A stretch of 64,000 nucleotides of DNA, taken from Epiperipatus broadwayi. Lineage: Eukaryota > Onychophora > Udeonychophora > Euonychophora > Peripatidae. The position numbers were made by a program, and so were the translations under genes. How positions within the stretch are numbered: position 1 is the stretch's first letter; every line of letters starts with the position of its first letter. The stretch covers positions 5,875,230-5,939,229 of the forward strand of contig JAQFVV010006215.1 in the NCBI GenBank assembly GCA_028023455.1, read 5' to 3'. Of the stretch, positions 51,350 through 62,984 are shown piece by piece. The notes below the pieces were generated by a model, which ran no database searches, had not been told where the DNA came from, and was given only the letters and a program-made list of their open reading frames with translations.

Positions 51350-54149
51350 ATTGAAGCAGTCAATCTTAGCTTAAGATTGAGCTTCATAGTTCCATCTACC
51401 AACCTGTGTTTAAACCCTATATCCCATCCCGCTCCTTTTGTCATGTATGTATATTTTATGTATACATTTGAAATGCGCACCTACCTTATAAAATTTTAAC
51501 TTTTAAATTAACATTTTTATTATTATTAATTTTATGATTATTAATTCTTTTTATTAAAATACACAGGTGTGGCTCAAATACATATATATATAGGAGCAAA
51601 ATACTAACAAAATATTGATTTTTTTGTAAATATTTTATTATATGTCATTTGTACAACTTTTTCTTAAGTATTTTTTCTTTTAAACTGTATATTTTGTAAA
51701 ATCCAATATGGAAGATTCTACAGTTGATTGTCTAAAAATAATTAAAGGGTTGGAAACACTATTGTTTTAATCTGGGGTAGATATTTTAATTAAAGTTTTA
51801 CTTAAAATAAAATGGGATTAAGATTAAAGATACTTTTGTTATAAACATGTTGTCAAATCTATTTCTAATCTGGAAATAGATTTGAATTTATTTTTGGACA
51901 TTATCTTACTGTGGCATCTTCAAAAACAATCGATAAAGAAAAAGTATAAAATGGCTGAATTTTGAGTCACAGACTAGATTAGCTACTATTGAGAGAACTG
52001 ATTGCTACTAGATTCCATGCTGCTTTGAAATCTTAAAAATGAGCTAGTAGAAAGCTTTTCCTGACATTTGTGGGTAATCTTCCACTGCCGTAATATTCTG
52101 CTACCCTGAAATGAAGTAAAGCCCAACTGGAGAATTGTGGAATGCTGAATAAAAGCTTGGTGTTATTTAAGAATCAATTGCCATACATGAGTAGACTTTA
52201 AAATATGGACTCTTATAATATGTGCAAGGTAAATTTTCAAGCTGCAAGTAAAACTAGTCTAACTAATCTCAAACTCTACTATCAATTTCTCCTAATATAT
52301 AATTTAATTTTGTAATTGTTCTAATATGTAATTGCCTCTCAAATAATTTCTATAAATTTAACTCTCTCTCATATGCTCTTAACTTTCCTTAACTTTGGTG
52401 TAGTCATTTATTTAAAGTTTTTATTACTTGATTTTATATGTATGCTTGTATTATTAATTTGCCAATCTCAAGCAAACTGGCGAGCTTAATTTGTAAAAAT
52501 CTTTTCTGTCATTTTTAAGTAAACCTTCATGAAGCAAGTTATTAACGTCACCTTTTTTTTTAAACATAACACATTATTAATTAATACACTCACCAGATTG
52601 TTTTTCGAGTCAACATTTTATTTATATTTTAGTATAAAAATATATATATATTTGTTTAACTCTGGATTTTCTACCCAGGGTGAATCCAGAACTCAGGCTA
52701 ATTAATGCTTTGAAATTTTAAAATATTTTTTATTCATTTCTGAAAAGGTGATCTATTAGTTGTTTTCTATAACTGCTAGCTTTCTTTTATTTTTCCATAC
52801 TCTTAAAATATCTAATACAGTACTTAAATATTCTCAGTTGTAAAATCCATGAAGGTGGGATTGAATTATTTTAAATATCAGAAAAGGAAAAGGGGGTAAA
52901 TTTTAATATTTTACTATTTTAGTTATTAAGTAAATCTTAATGTTTCTATTACTAAATAAAATCTTCATGTATATTTTTTAAATCTAAATATATATATAAT
53001 TGCATAGCGTATTATTTATATAAATTATCGCATTCAAGCAAGAGTCATCTATTTTAAAGCAGTAAATTATATTTTATGTCATTAGTGATATTTATTCATA
53101 CTGCGTTGTTGACATTCGGCCTTATCTTCATGTTTATATATATGTGCTTCTAATCTGGGGGTTATGACAAGATTGAACCCATAGATTTCTCATTATATCC
53201 ACTTATTCCATATAAAATGCCTCTGGTGGTGATCCTGTAAGTTTGGCACATGCTATGCATATCACTGCTTTGTATAAAAAGGTCTCTGATGGTGATCCCT
53301 AAGTCTGGCACATGCTATGCCCATCCACCTTCTTTGTACAAAAAGGCCTGCACATTGGCTTATGTCCACGACATGCCTATCGACTTCATTTTTCATCTAG
53401 AAGCACGACTTTTTCTGTTATTTTTAGGCCATTATGTCAGCACCACAAACTTCTTCGTATTATTATTTCTTTTGCTTCATGACCCAGTTTTAATGCTCTA
53501 ATATTAAAATTGCGCTCTGCTCAAAATATATATATATATAAATGCCAATTACTACTAGTTTTATTAATTAGATTTATTTCAGTCTTATACAATTCCACCA
53601 TCATAACTTATTTCTGCATTTAAGAGTACCTATATGCCTTGGGGAAAATAATGCATTCTTCTTACCAGCACTAATTAAAAGAAGTTTCATTAGGTATTTT
53701 ATCATATAATCAAATGTGTTTTCAAATGTATTTTATTTATTTTTACGATCGTAATGGCATGAAAATAGTTTGTATTATAGCTGTAATAAATCTTGGAATG
53801 CTTTCCTAAATAATGTTAATCACCATGTTTCAGAACCGTAATCCAAAGCGTTAATAGCAATATTATGTAATTCTTTCTAATAATCGATTGGCATCTGAAT
53901 ATTAGACCCATCAAAGATGTGTGTTTATTTATAATATATTATTTAGCTAATAAAGAGCATATGAGAAATAATAGTGTGAATGACATTATGTAATCATCTA
54001 CCGCTTGCTCATTCATGCACACACTAATGTATACAATTAAGTCATAATGTATGTAAACAATTTGTCATTATATTAAACTATATTTTATTGTCTAACTTAT
54101 TTGAGTAGTTCAAATTCCTCTTATTTCCACTTCCAAATGTACAGCCATA

Positions 54150-54193
<44 letters not shown>

Positions 54194-54417
54194 TTTAGTC
54201 ATAGTTAATAGATGTCTCATTGTTTTGCTCAGCTTTGCTAATCAGCCGGATTTAAAATTAATTATCATGTGCCATCATTGTTATGTTATCCATTAGGTGT
54301 TTGATCTGGGGCTTAGAGAGTTGATTCGAATTCAGGCTGGTCCCTGACTTAAATCTTGGGCTTGACTGGGTTTGAAGTACATTTTGTGAGTTCCAGCTCA
54401 TGTTAGATGGATAAACA
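51350..54417. other. No gene recognised; minor repeats
   Basis: AT-rich. A 62-bp imperfect tandem repeat lies at about 53,212-53,350 (TGGCACATGCTATG recurs at 53,244 and 53,306). An (AT)n run lies at 54,153-54,190. No coding sequence supported. Confidence 0.5.
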
Positions 54418-54986
54418 TGTTTTGACCAGTACAATATACCTGTCCAGAGGTAAATTTCTCCACAAGGCTAAAGTGAAGGAGGGAGCTGACGGGGGCACCC
54501 AAGGAAATGGCACATCTGCCTTTCAGAAGCTTCACTTAGCAAGCGTCCACTCAGTTCTGTTCTAGATATTTTTTTACTCTCATTGCTTTTAGGATCTACG
54601 CCTTGATTGGGCATCTGCTGCACATGTGGTGATCATCTCTAGAGTTACCATATTTGATCCCTGATCAGATAATGCAATTACCTTAGAATTTTCTATTTTA
54701 AGCAATGTTTTTATTATCATTAAATCTGATCAGGAACTAACATTAGGGGTTGTAATGGCTTTGTTTACTTTATCTCAATCCTTTGCTCGAATTCATTTAA
54801 CTTTCTTGATAAGTTAGTTTAAAGTTTTTCCATTAATTCATATATGTAATTAGAGTAATTGCTTTTATAAAATACTGTGAATGCCATTGGCATTCATACA
54901 CATACATTTAGTTTTATGGTTATAATATCATTTAACTAATAATTCATATTTTGTGAAAATATATAAATATACACACACATTTAGCA
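54418..54986 (-). repeat. Gypsy-2 3' LTR
   Basis: Forward strand TGTTTTGACC...TTTAGCA, colinear with 63,058-63,701. On the minus strand it begins TGCTAAATG, directly after the purine-rich GGGGGAGG (54,989-54,996), which serves as polypurine tract. The last pol codon and stop (TGC TAA) lie inside the LTR. Confidence 0.8.
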
Positions 54987-56240
54987 TACCTCCCCCAAGT
55001 TCAGAGATTTGGATTTTGATCTTTTATTGTTCTCTGAACTTAGCACATAATCACTGAGGTGGGAGAGAATTTTTCTTTTCTCTATTTGAACATTGAGGGA
55101 TGTCTGATTCCAGTCTGGAGTGTTATTTTGTTCTGGAGTATCAGATAACTTGTCAGTGGCTTGTGTGATTTCAGTTTCTTGTTTAGTATTGACATCTGGG
55201 CTTGCATTGCTGTTATCTTTTTTCGGAAATGGCTGTGGCATTTGTTGTATGCCTTCAGCTTTCCACAATTGATTTATGTGTTTATGTAGCATTCTTCTGT
55301 CCTCCATTTGGATGGCAACCACTTGCTTGCTTAAATGTTGCATAATTTCTATGTTTAACCAGAATCTGTCCTGGTTATTTCTAATCCATACCCAATTTTG
55401 TGGTGAAAATTTATAGTTTATGCCTGAATATACTTCGGGGTCCTTAGTTGGTATAATTTTTTCAAACTTTGTCTGCAGTCTATGACCTAGATATTTCTCT
55501 GTGGGTGATTTATGCAACTTAGCTGTAGGCATAAAGTGTTGATAAAGAAGTACATTGAAGACCACTTCTTGCAGACTTTGTTTTCCCATTTTATTGATGG
55601 TGGACTTTAAATTTTGCACAATTTTCTCAGCCAGTCCATTTGATTGAGAGTAGTAAGGTGGAATAAATATGTGGTTTATTTCCCATTCATGCATTGAGTA
55701 TGCAAACTTTTCTGATGTGAAACCTGTACCATTGTAGGATACTAGGGTTTCTAAGAGATCATGGTATGTAAAAATCTTTATCAGTTTGTCAATGGTTTCA
55801 TCCGAACCCATGTTTTTAACTATTTTATATTTGGTCCATCCTGAATAGGCATCCACTGCTACCAGAAATAATTGTCATTGAATCAGGTTGCAGTGATCGA
55901 TGTAAATTCTCTGCCATGGTGTGTCTGCTTCTTGACAAGACTCGAATTTGGCTGGATGTGCATTTACACATGACTGGCAGTTTGTGCAGTAATATTTTTG
56001 GCCACTATGAGCTAATGCTTTCGCCCTGACAATGCCTGGATGATCTTCATGTAATACATTAAGTATTTGTGACTTGCTACTTATGTGGATTAGTACTTGG
56101 TCACCTCTGAGTATACATCATTTGAAGATATTGTCAGGATGATCTTCATGTAATACATTAAGTATTTGTGACTTGCTACTTATGTGGATTAGTACTTGGT
56201 CACCTCTGAGTATACATCATTTGAAGATAGACAATTGTTC
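54981..56240 (-). pseudogene. Gypsy-2 integrase, catalytic residue lost
   Basis: The N-terminal zinc finger (HEDHPGIVRAKALA, YYCTNCQSC) lies near 55,940-56,050. The first catalytic Asp is in YIDHCNL (about 55,890), followed by a stop near 55,875. The open 291-codon remainder begins MDAYSGWTKYKIV. The second catalytic Asp is replaced by Tyr (LVSYNGTGFTS, about 55,740). The Glu is kept in GLAEK (about 55,635). The C-terminal domain (PQNWVWIRNNQ) and a polar tail end at 54,981. A perfect 99-bp tandem duplication (56,038-56,235) inserts 33 codons just upstream of the zinc finger. With the D-to-Y change it could not integrate DNA. Confidence 0.85.
56038..56235. repeat. 99-bp tandem duplication in integrase N-terminus
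   Basis: Two near-perfect units (GATGATCTTCATG to CATTTGAAGAT) with a 99-bp period, in frame (33 codons). Confidence 0.95.
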
Positions 56241-57560
56241 TTGAGCTTTCTATAGCTCTATGTGCAAGAAAGATGGCCTTTGTTTTGGCCAACCCTTGCT
56301 GATTTTTTCCATAATCCATCTGTAGCCAGTGTCTTCTCTTGTCCATGTGGCTACCTTTTTGCTATTAAGTGTCTGGTTTTCAGTGCAATGTCATGACTAA
56401 TTTTAGTGCCTTTTTTGTATTCGAGGCTATAATTATAACCTGTGAGTATGTTAAGCCATCTCAACATACAAGGGTTTAAATATTCAGGCATCTGTTTTGT
56501 GTCTAGAATTTCTAAGATTAGTTTATGGTCTGTTGTTAATTGGAAAGGACATCCATACAGATATTGGTATAATTTAACAATTCTGAACATTATGGCAAGG
56601 GCTTCCTTGAGTAGTATGGCTGTAGTTCTTTTCAATCTTGGATAAGGTACATTACACATATGCTATAGGATGTTCACTGGAGCAGGATGGGATGGCACAT
56701 TGCTGCCCCCATGCCATTTTTGATGCATCAATTGTCATAATTATCTCACACTCATTGTCATACTGGATCACTAATTTATTTGATGTGAGAAGGGCTTAGT
56801 TGTTTAATGTTATTCAGATTTCTTGCATCAGATACTGTTTTGACTTTTTTAGTGGAGGGACTTATCCCTGAGTTTGACACTATGTGACCCAGAAACTTTA
56901 TTTCAGTAGCCTTCCAAATACATTTTTTGCATTTAATTTTGCCTCAAATTCTTCCTGTCTTTGGCAATTTTTTGAGATGCGAGTTCTCAATTCATTTTCC
57001 ATGTTAGTGGTGACCAATATATTATCAAAATAGGGGATGATGCCTTTGAGTCCGCTTAGAAGAGTTTCCACTTTTCTTGGAATATACTGGGTGCTGAAGC
57101 TATACCAAGCATCTAAATAAACCTATGTGTGTAATGAGTGTTAGAATTTTAGCAGCTTTTTTGATCACTGGGATTTGGTGGAACGCTGCATTGAGATCTA
57201 ATCTATGATTTCTCTGGAATTTGGTATGGGATATGTGTTTGTTTAATGCTTTGTTAACGGATATGCAGTAATCATCACACAACCATATCCATCCATTAGG
57301 CTTGATTATTACTACTAATGGAGTAGCCCACTCGGCTTTCTCTGTTGGCTCAAGCACATCATCTTTAACCAATTGCTTTATTTCCTCCATTATTTTTTCT
57401 TTTTGTGCATATGGGATCTTTTGCATTCTACAAATTCTAGGCACTGCTTTGGGTAATAATTCTAATAACACTGGTTTTGATTTTATCGTTCCTCGTTCCC
57501 CATCGAAAAGTTTAGGAAAACGATGTCTGGTGTTTTTTCAATGTCAATGTTTTCGACCAA
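56241..57560 (-). pseudogene. Gypsy-2 reverse transcriptase and RNase H
   Basis: RT starts near 57,470: VPYAQ-like RMQKIPYAQKEKIMEEIKQL, EWATPLVVIIKPNG, then a motif A relic LDLNAAFHQIPV (about 57,165-57,200). The catalytic box reads YFDN instead of YxDD (about 57,030), so the second Asp is lost. RNase H follows (MTIDASKMAWGQQC near 56,720; KEALAIMFRIVKLYQYLYG near 56,570-56,610; LTTDHKLILEIL near 56,530). Frameshifts separate these blocks. It belongs to Gypsy pol and is not functional. Confidence 0.82.
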
Positions 57561-57672
57561 GTTGCTAGGATTTATAGGGGCATGGACTATATACAATGGC
57601 AATGTAACTATTTTTATAGTGTTGTTTGATGTAATTGGAGCCTGAATTACTTCTAGCGTTTCTGTTTACATC

Positions 57673-58662
57673 TCAAGCTTTCAGATTAGTATGCATAAGT
57701 CTAGGTGATGGCTGTCTCATGTCTGCCATAATTGTTTTCCAGTCTTTAATGGAAAGTAAAGACATCCCATTACCACTGTCAATTTCCTTTGATAGGGTTT
57801 TTTCATAAATTTTGACAATCATTTCAAATTTCTGTAATTGGTCTAAAGACCCATAATTACCCTTGCTTAGGTTTTCTGGTAAAATGCTCTTGGCTATTAT
57901 TTCTTGTATAATTGTTGAATTTCTTATTTCTGCACATTTTTTCCAAATGGCCAACTTTATTACAGTGTTTACAGCATTGATCTCTATAAAAACACTGCCT
58001 AGCCATGTGACATAGTTTTCCACAGCAAAAGAACAAATTCAACTTTTCTTAGTATTAGTTATTCCACTTGGATCAGGTACCCTTCTCTCAGGTTTGTCAA
58101 CTTTGTGGATTTCATAAGGATCATTGTCTGCTACTTTCATGGCCACAAATTCCTTAGCTTGCTATAGCCCAAGTTCATGAGCTATACCATATTTGATAGC
58201 TTTTTTTATAATTGATATCCTTGTCTGCCAATAACTGCTGTCTCAGACTATCAGTGCTGATGCCACCAAAAAATTGTTTGAGGAGAGCTTCCTCCAGGTA
58301 TGAGTCATAGATGGAGTTTTTGTGAGTTCATGAAGGGTAGTATCATATTCTTGTGCTTTCTCATTCTTGCCTTGTCGGTGATTTCTGAAGTGGAGTCTGG
58401 AAATATGTCCAGACTCACACGGATTAAAATAGTCAGCCAAATGATCTTTGATCTGTTCAAATGTTAATTCTTCCAGGGTTTGGGTTCACAACACCTATTT
58501 GCAATTTGAATGACCCCTTTCCCAGCAAAACCCAATAATGTTGCTGTTTTACTTTTATCATCCATTACTCTGTTAATATTTAAAAAGTTTCTCTATTTGT
58601 TGGCTGTACAGGGGCCACTGATTTGCTTCTCTGATATCAAATTCAGATATTGACAGCTGCAT
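57673..58662 (-). pseudogene. Gypsy-2 gag with nucleocapsid zinc knuckles
   Basis: Starts at ATG 58,662 (MQLSISEFDIREANQWPLYS) with a stop soon after. Capsid-like pieces follow (DDKSKTATLLGFAGKG near 58,530; FNPCESGHISRLHF with FRNHRQGKNEKAQEY near 58,360-58,430). The nucleocapsid region at about 57,950-58,025 has two knuckles, CCGKLCHMARQC and CKHCNKVGHLEKMC; the first lacks the usual GH. Overlapping frames at 57,673-58,042 show a frameshift there. Gag would package element RNA. It is broken in several places. Confidence 0.8.
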
Positions 58663-59012
58663 TATGATGACAGTCAATTTTGCAAAAATATCTTTTTTTT
58701 CAAATTAGTAATTTATTCATTCACAAAATCAATTAATTAGATACCGACGTGTTTGGCTATCAATACACTAATTGTTCTTAAATGACAATTTCATAATTTG
58801 CTGAGGAGTCAGACTGATGAGGTTGGTAATCAAGACTGTGACTGTAACAGTTGCTGTGTCTAGTGGCACTCTATTGCCTACTGGATTGCAAATATAAATA
58901 ACACAAATAATTACTAATTAATGTGGTGACTCGGCAAATAATTTAAAATAACAAGTGTTTATTTTACAGAGTTATATGAAGATAATCAATCTAATTTAAT
59001 ATATATATATAA
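58663..59012 (-). other. Gypsy-2 leader, gag-proximal part
   Basis: Non-coding sequence between the LTR and gag. It ends in an AT run at 58,999-59,012, where the Penelope composite is inserted. It continues at 62,985-63,057 up to the 5' LTR. Confidence 0.75.
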
Positions 59013-59211
59013 AACCAAAACTGTCTAACACTATACTAGCAAAAATAAAAATGCAAAACCATAAAACAATACAATACTAGATTTAATTTAAAATTTTTAC
59101 CAAAATCCTTACACAACCATGGTTTCATCTACTACAAATAGACCTTCTCAAGTGAAAATCAATCTAAAGGAAAACATATATATATATACAAACAAACCTT
59201 CCCATAATTCA

Positions 59212-60727
59212 CTACAAATTCCACCTTCCCTTAATATCAAAAGAAGTCTTCATGAGATTGATAGCCTCAGAATCAAGGAGTTTTATCATCAAAGTCTCCT
59301 TTATTCTTCTTTTTAACTCATTCTTTTCATAAAAAATAACCGAAGCATTGTTAAACAATATTCTATGACCTGTATTCAATTCATGAATATATAAAGCTGA
59401 GTTAAGATACCTATGTTTAACCCTACTTATATGAACCTTAACCCTTTCATTAAGGCTAAATTTACTCTGACCTACATAAAATTTACCACAACTACATGGA
59501 ATTTTATAAACAATACCAGGAATAGACCTACTATCAATAGACTGCTTTAAACCATTAAGTAATGAATTCAAATCAGAACCTTTCCTCCATGCAACCTTCA
59601 TTCCACCTAAAAAATGACTATTCCTATAAACCAAATTATAAATTGATGCTTTAAATGGTAAAGACATATAATCATCATCCTTACCAACAAAATTCTTATC
59701 ATCCAAATCACGACTATAAACATTATTATTAAATACCACTTTTTTAATAAAATCATGATTATAACCCAATTCTACATATTCAGCAGCAAATTGACTTCTT
59801 TGAATATCAGCATCATTATTAAAATTATTAAGCCTTCTATTCCGACAACAAAAATTCAACAAAGACTTTTTTTTATGTATAAAAGGCTGATAACTATCAG
59901 GCCTAATCATATTTCTCAAATTTTTAGGTTTTATAAAATGACTACAAAACAAAACATCATTAACCTTCTCAACATTTAAATCTAAAAACTTTAATTTTAC
60001 AAAATCAAAACCACCCCCTCAATTGTAAACTTAATACTAGAATCAAAACCATTCAATGCACATAAAAACTCTTCTAATTTCTCTTTCTGAATAACAAACA
60101 AACAATCATCAACATACCTAACAAATAATTTAATAGAACATGAAAACATATTAATAATACTACACTCCAAATAATCAATATAGACAGCACACATCAATGG
60201 AGAAATGACATAACCAATAATCCAACCTTCTCTAATCTTATAAAACACATCATTAGACATAAAATACATTGAATCCTCTAACAGCAAAAGCAAATCATGA
60301 AAAACCTTAATCTTATCTGCAGAAAAACATTCTAATTTTTTTAAAATTGAAAGAAAAACATCAATACTTTTTAATCTATTAACCGATTGATACATATTTT
60401 CAATGTCTAAACTACCAAAAACACAATCATCATCCAAAACAAAACCATTTATTTTCTTAAAAGCCTCAAAAGAAGAAGAAACACAAAATTGACCCAATTT
60501 TATATAATCCTTAAAATATCTTATAATAAATTTTGATATTTTATCAACAATTCCTCCTGTAAAATCAAAAATACATCTCAAAGGAAAATTATCTTTATGA
60601 GACTTCAAATTAAAGAAAACCTTTGGAGCCACAAAATCACTAGGGTAACAATTTAAATAAGTAGCTCTATCAAAAATCTTTTTATTTTCTATAACTTTCA
60701 TAATCTTAATTAATTTAGATTTTATTT
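59212..60727 (-). pseudogene. Penelope-like RT/GIY-YIG, inverted copy with one frameshift
   Basis: Encodes the same protein as the plus copy from residue 88 onward and is identical at the protein level up to residue ~310. There a run of six G in the plus copy is five here (about 60,015-60,020), shifting the frame. The remainder (59,952-59,212) is open in the other frame and differs by only two residues that I could see (S for N in RPDNYQ; F for L in HLLGG). The 5' end is cut at 60,727, 266 bp further in than the plus copy. This looks like a very recent duplicate, inactive because of the frameshift and the missing N-terminus. Confidence 0.92.
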
Positions 60728-60760
60728 GAAAGTAATAGTAATATTTCTGATGAAAATAAA

Positions 60761-62509
60761 ATGTCTTTACAGGTTATTTTGAATAGTCAATTACTTAAAA
60801 GAGAAAAATTTGTTTTTGCCCCTAAGGTAATTAGTTTTGTTAAAAAAAGATTGAAAGCCAATGATGTAGTATTGTTAAAAGAAGATAAAGGTGGTCGGTT
60901 TGTATTGTTAAATAATATTGATTTTAAAAGTAAAGTTTCTTTAGAATTAAATAATGGAAAATATGCTATTTTAGATTCTGATCCTGGTAAAAAAATAAAA
61001 TCTAAATTAATTAAGATTATGAAAGTTATAGAAAATAAAAAGATTTTTGATAGAGCTACTTATTTAAATTGTTACCCTAGTGATTTTGTGGCTCCAAAGG
61101 TTTTCTTTAATTTGAAGTCTCATAAAGATAATTTTCCTTTGAGATGTATTTTTGATTTTACAGGAGGAATTGTTGATAAAATATCAAAATTTATTATAAG
61201 ATATTTTAAGGATTATATAAAATTGGGTCAATTTTGTGTTTCTTCTTCTTTTGAGGCTTTTAAGAAAATAAATGGTTTTGTTTTGGATGATGATTGTGTT
61301 TTTGGTAGTTTAGACATTGAAAATATGTATCAATCGGTTAATAGATTAAAAAGTATTGATGTTTTTCTTTCAATTTTAAAAAAATTAGAATGTTTTTCTG
61401 CAGATAAGATTAAGGTTTTTCATGATTTGCTTTTGCTGTTAGAGGATTCAATGTATTTTATGTCTAATGATGTGTTTTATAAGATTAGAGAAGGTTGGAT
61501 TATTGGTTATGTCATTTCTCCATTGATGTGTGCTGTCTATATTGATTATTTGGAGTGTAGTATTATTAATATGTTTTCATGTTCTATTAAATTATTTGTT
61601 AGGTATGTTGATGATTGTTTGTTTGTTATTCAGAAAGAGAAATTAGAAGAGTTTTTATGTGCATTGAATGGTTTTGATTCTAGTATTAAGTTTACAATTG
61701 AGGGGGGTGGTTTTGATTTTGTAAAATTAAAGTTTTTAGATTTAAATGTTGAGAAGGTTAATGATGTTTTGTTTTGTAGTCATTTTATAAAACCTAAAAA
61801 TTTGAGAAATATGATTAGGCCTGATAATTATCAGCCTTTTATACATAAAAAAAAGTCTTTGTTGAATTTTTGTTGTCGGAATAGAAGGCTTAATAATTTT
61901 AATAATGATGCTGATATTCAAAGAAGTCAATTTGCTGCTGAATATGTAGAATTGGGTTATAATCATGATTTTATTAAAAAAGTGGTATTTAATAATAATG
62001 TTTATAGTCGTGATTTGGATGATAAGAATTTTGTTGGTAAGGATGATGATTATATGTCTTTACCATTTAAAGCATCAATTTATAATTTGGTTTATAGGAA
62101 TAGTCATTTGTTAGGTGGAATGAAGGTTGCATGGAGGAAAGGTTCTGATTTGAATTCATTACTTAATGGTTTAAAGCAGTCTATTGATAGTAGGTCTATT
62201 CCTGGTATTGTTTATAAAATTCCATGTAGTTGTGGTAAATTTTATGTAGGTCAGAGTAAATTTAGCCTTAATGAAAGGGTTAAGGTTCATATAAGTAGGG
62301 TTAAACATAGGTATCTTAACTCAGCTTTATATATTCATGAATTGAATACAGGTCATAGAATATTGTTTAACAATGCTTCGGTTATTTTTTATGAAAAGAA
62401 TGAGTTAAAAAGAAGAATAAAGGAGACTTTGATGATAAAACTCCTTGATTCTGAGGCTATCAATCTCATGAAGACTTCTTTTGATATTAAGGGAAGGTGG
62501 AATTTGTAG
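60761..62509 (+). CDS. Penelope-like reverse transcriptase with GIY-YIG endonuclease (N-terminally truncated)
   Basis: 582 open codons from ATG 60,761. The frame is open upstream to the junction at 60,728 (reading FESNSNISDENK), so the native N-terminus has been lost. Residues 40-52 hold the DKGGR finger motif, 112-135 the FFNLKSHKD...PLRCIFDFTGG block, 183-190 palm A (SLDIENMY), 245-265 GWIIGYVISPLMCAVYIDYL, and 281-289 the catalytic RYVDDCLFV. Residues 480-560 form the GIY-YIG endonuclease: GIVYKIPCSCGKFYVGQ, an Arg and a His downstream, and a Glu in the helix. These are the hallmarks of Penelope-like elements with an endonuclease. Family members usually have roughly 150-250 more N-terminal residues. 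All catalytic motifs are intact. It may be unable to retrotranspose because of the 5' loss, but it is the only uninterrupted polymerase frame here. Confidence 0.93.
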   Translation: MSLQVILNSQLLKREKFVFAPKVISFVKKRLKANDVVLLKEDKGGRFVLLNNIDFKSKVSLELNNGKYAILDSDPGKKIKSKLIKIMKVIENKKIFDRATYLNCYPSDFVAPKVFFNLKSHKDNFPLRCIFDFTGGIVDKISKFIIRYFKDYIKLGQFCVSSSFEAFKKINGFVLDDDCVFGSLDIENMYQSVNRLKSIDVFLSILKKLECFSADKIKVFHDLLLLLEDSMYFMSNDVFYKIREGWIIGYVISPLMCAVYIDYLECSIINMFSCSIKLFVRYVDDCLFVIQKEKLEEFLCALNGFDSSIKFTIEGGGFDFVKLKFLDLNVEKVNDVLFCSHFIKPKNLRNMIRPDNYQPFIHKKKSLLNFCCRNRRLNNFNNDADIQRSQFAAEYVELGYNHDFIKKVVFNNNVYSRDLDDKNFVGKDDDYMSLPFKASIYNLVYRNSHLLGGMKVAWRKGSDLNSLLNGLKQSIDSRSIPGIVYKIPCSCGKFYVGQSKFSLNERVKVHISRVKHRYLNSALYIHELNTGHRILFNNASVIFYEKNELKRRIKETLMIKLLDSEAINLMKTSFDIKGRWNL

Positions 62510-62648
62510 TGAATTATGGGAAGGTTTGCTTGTATATATATATATATATATGTTTTCCTTTAGATTGATTTTCACTTGAGAAGGTCTATTTGTAGTAGAT
62601 GAAACCATGGTTGTGTAAGGATTTTGGTAAAAATTTTAAATTAAATCT

Positions 62649-62930
62649 GACGTTCAGTAAATTCTAGTAAATTTCATCGGCGTCATTTATTCATAAGTTA
62701 TATATAGTAATTCAAAGTGACTGTTCTATAGTCACACCTTCTGTACCAGTACTTCAGATTTGCTCATATATATATATATTTGAGTCGTAGTAATAAGAGG
62801 ATTCCTCTATATTCCTTTTATTGCTGCATAAATTCTATATCTTGTATGGGTCAGAGGTTATTCATTTATTATTTAACACTCGCAAAAAGCGTTTGCAAAA
62901 TTTGGTTTGGAAAAAAAGCCGATATGAATG
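62649..62930 (+). mobile_element. 282-bp non-coding insertion with 7-bp target-site duplication
   Basis: Flanked by TAAATCT at 62,642-62,648 and 62,931-62,937. The inverted Penelope copy has the uninterrupted sequence (TTTAAATTAAATCTAGTATT on its strand), which is the empty site. The insert starts GACGTTCAGTAAATTCTAG, has a stem GTGACT...AGTCAC and lacks terminal inverted repeats or a frame. Relatives lie at 23,752-24,381. Confidence 0.75.
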
Positions 62931-62984
62931 TAAATCTAGTATTGTATTGTTTTATGGTTTTGCATATTTATATATATATGACAA

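Larger units (their letters stand above)
59013..62984. mobile_element. Head-to-head Penelope-like element pair (palindromic insertion)
   Basis: A minus-strand copy (59,051-60,727) and a plus-strand copy (60,728 to about 62,970) face away from each other from a junction at 60,727/60,728. Arm homology runs 60,994-62,648, then continues after the 282-bp insertion to the shared end TAGTATTGTATTGTTTTATG. The pair sits in an AT run of the Gypsy-2 leader. Both copies are 5'-truncated, by different amounts. Partial, inverted or tandem copies of this sort are known for Penelope-like elements. Confidence 0.85.

Noticed and set aside
59119-59316. Plus-strand frames inside the Penelope arms (also 59,755-59,979, 61,742-61,966 and 62,405-62,608)
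   Set aside because: They are antisense shadows of the RT/GIY-YIG gene and recur as mirror images in both arms.
60761-62509. Telomere-associated, endonuclease-free Penelope type (Athena-like)
   Set aside because: A GIY-YIG domain with its main motifs is present, and the insertion is internal to a Gypsy element with no telomeric repeat nearby.
62645-62690. Hammerhead ribozyme at the end of the 282-bp repeat (minus strand, CGATGA ... GAAC GTC with an AAATT/AATTT stem)
   Set aside because: The conserved CUGANGA and GAAA cores do not match (CCGATGA and TGAAC), and the copy at 24.1 kb is even further off. An Infernal search with the type I model giving a significant hit would reverse this.
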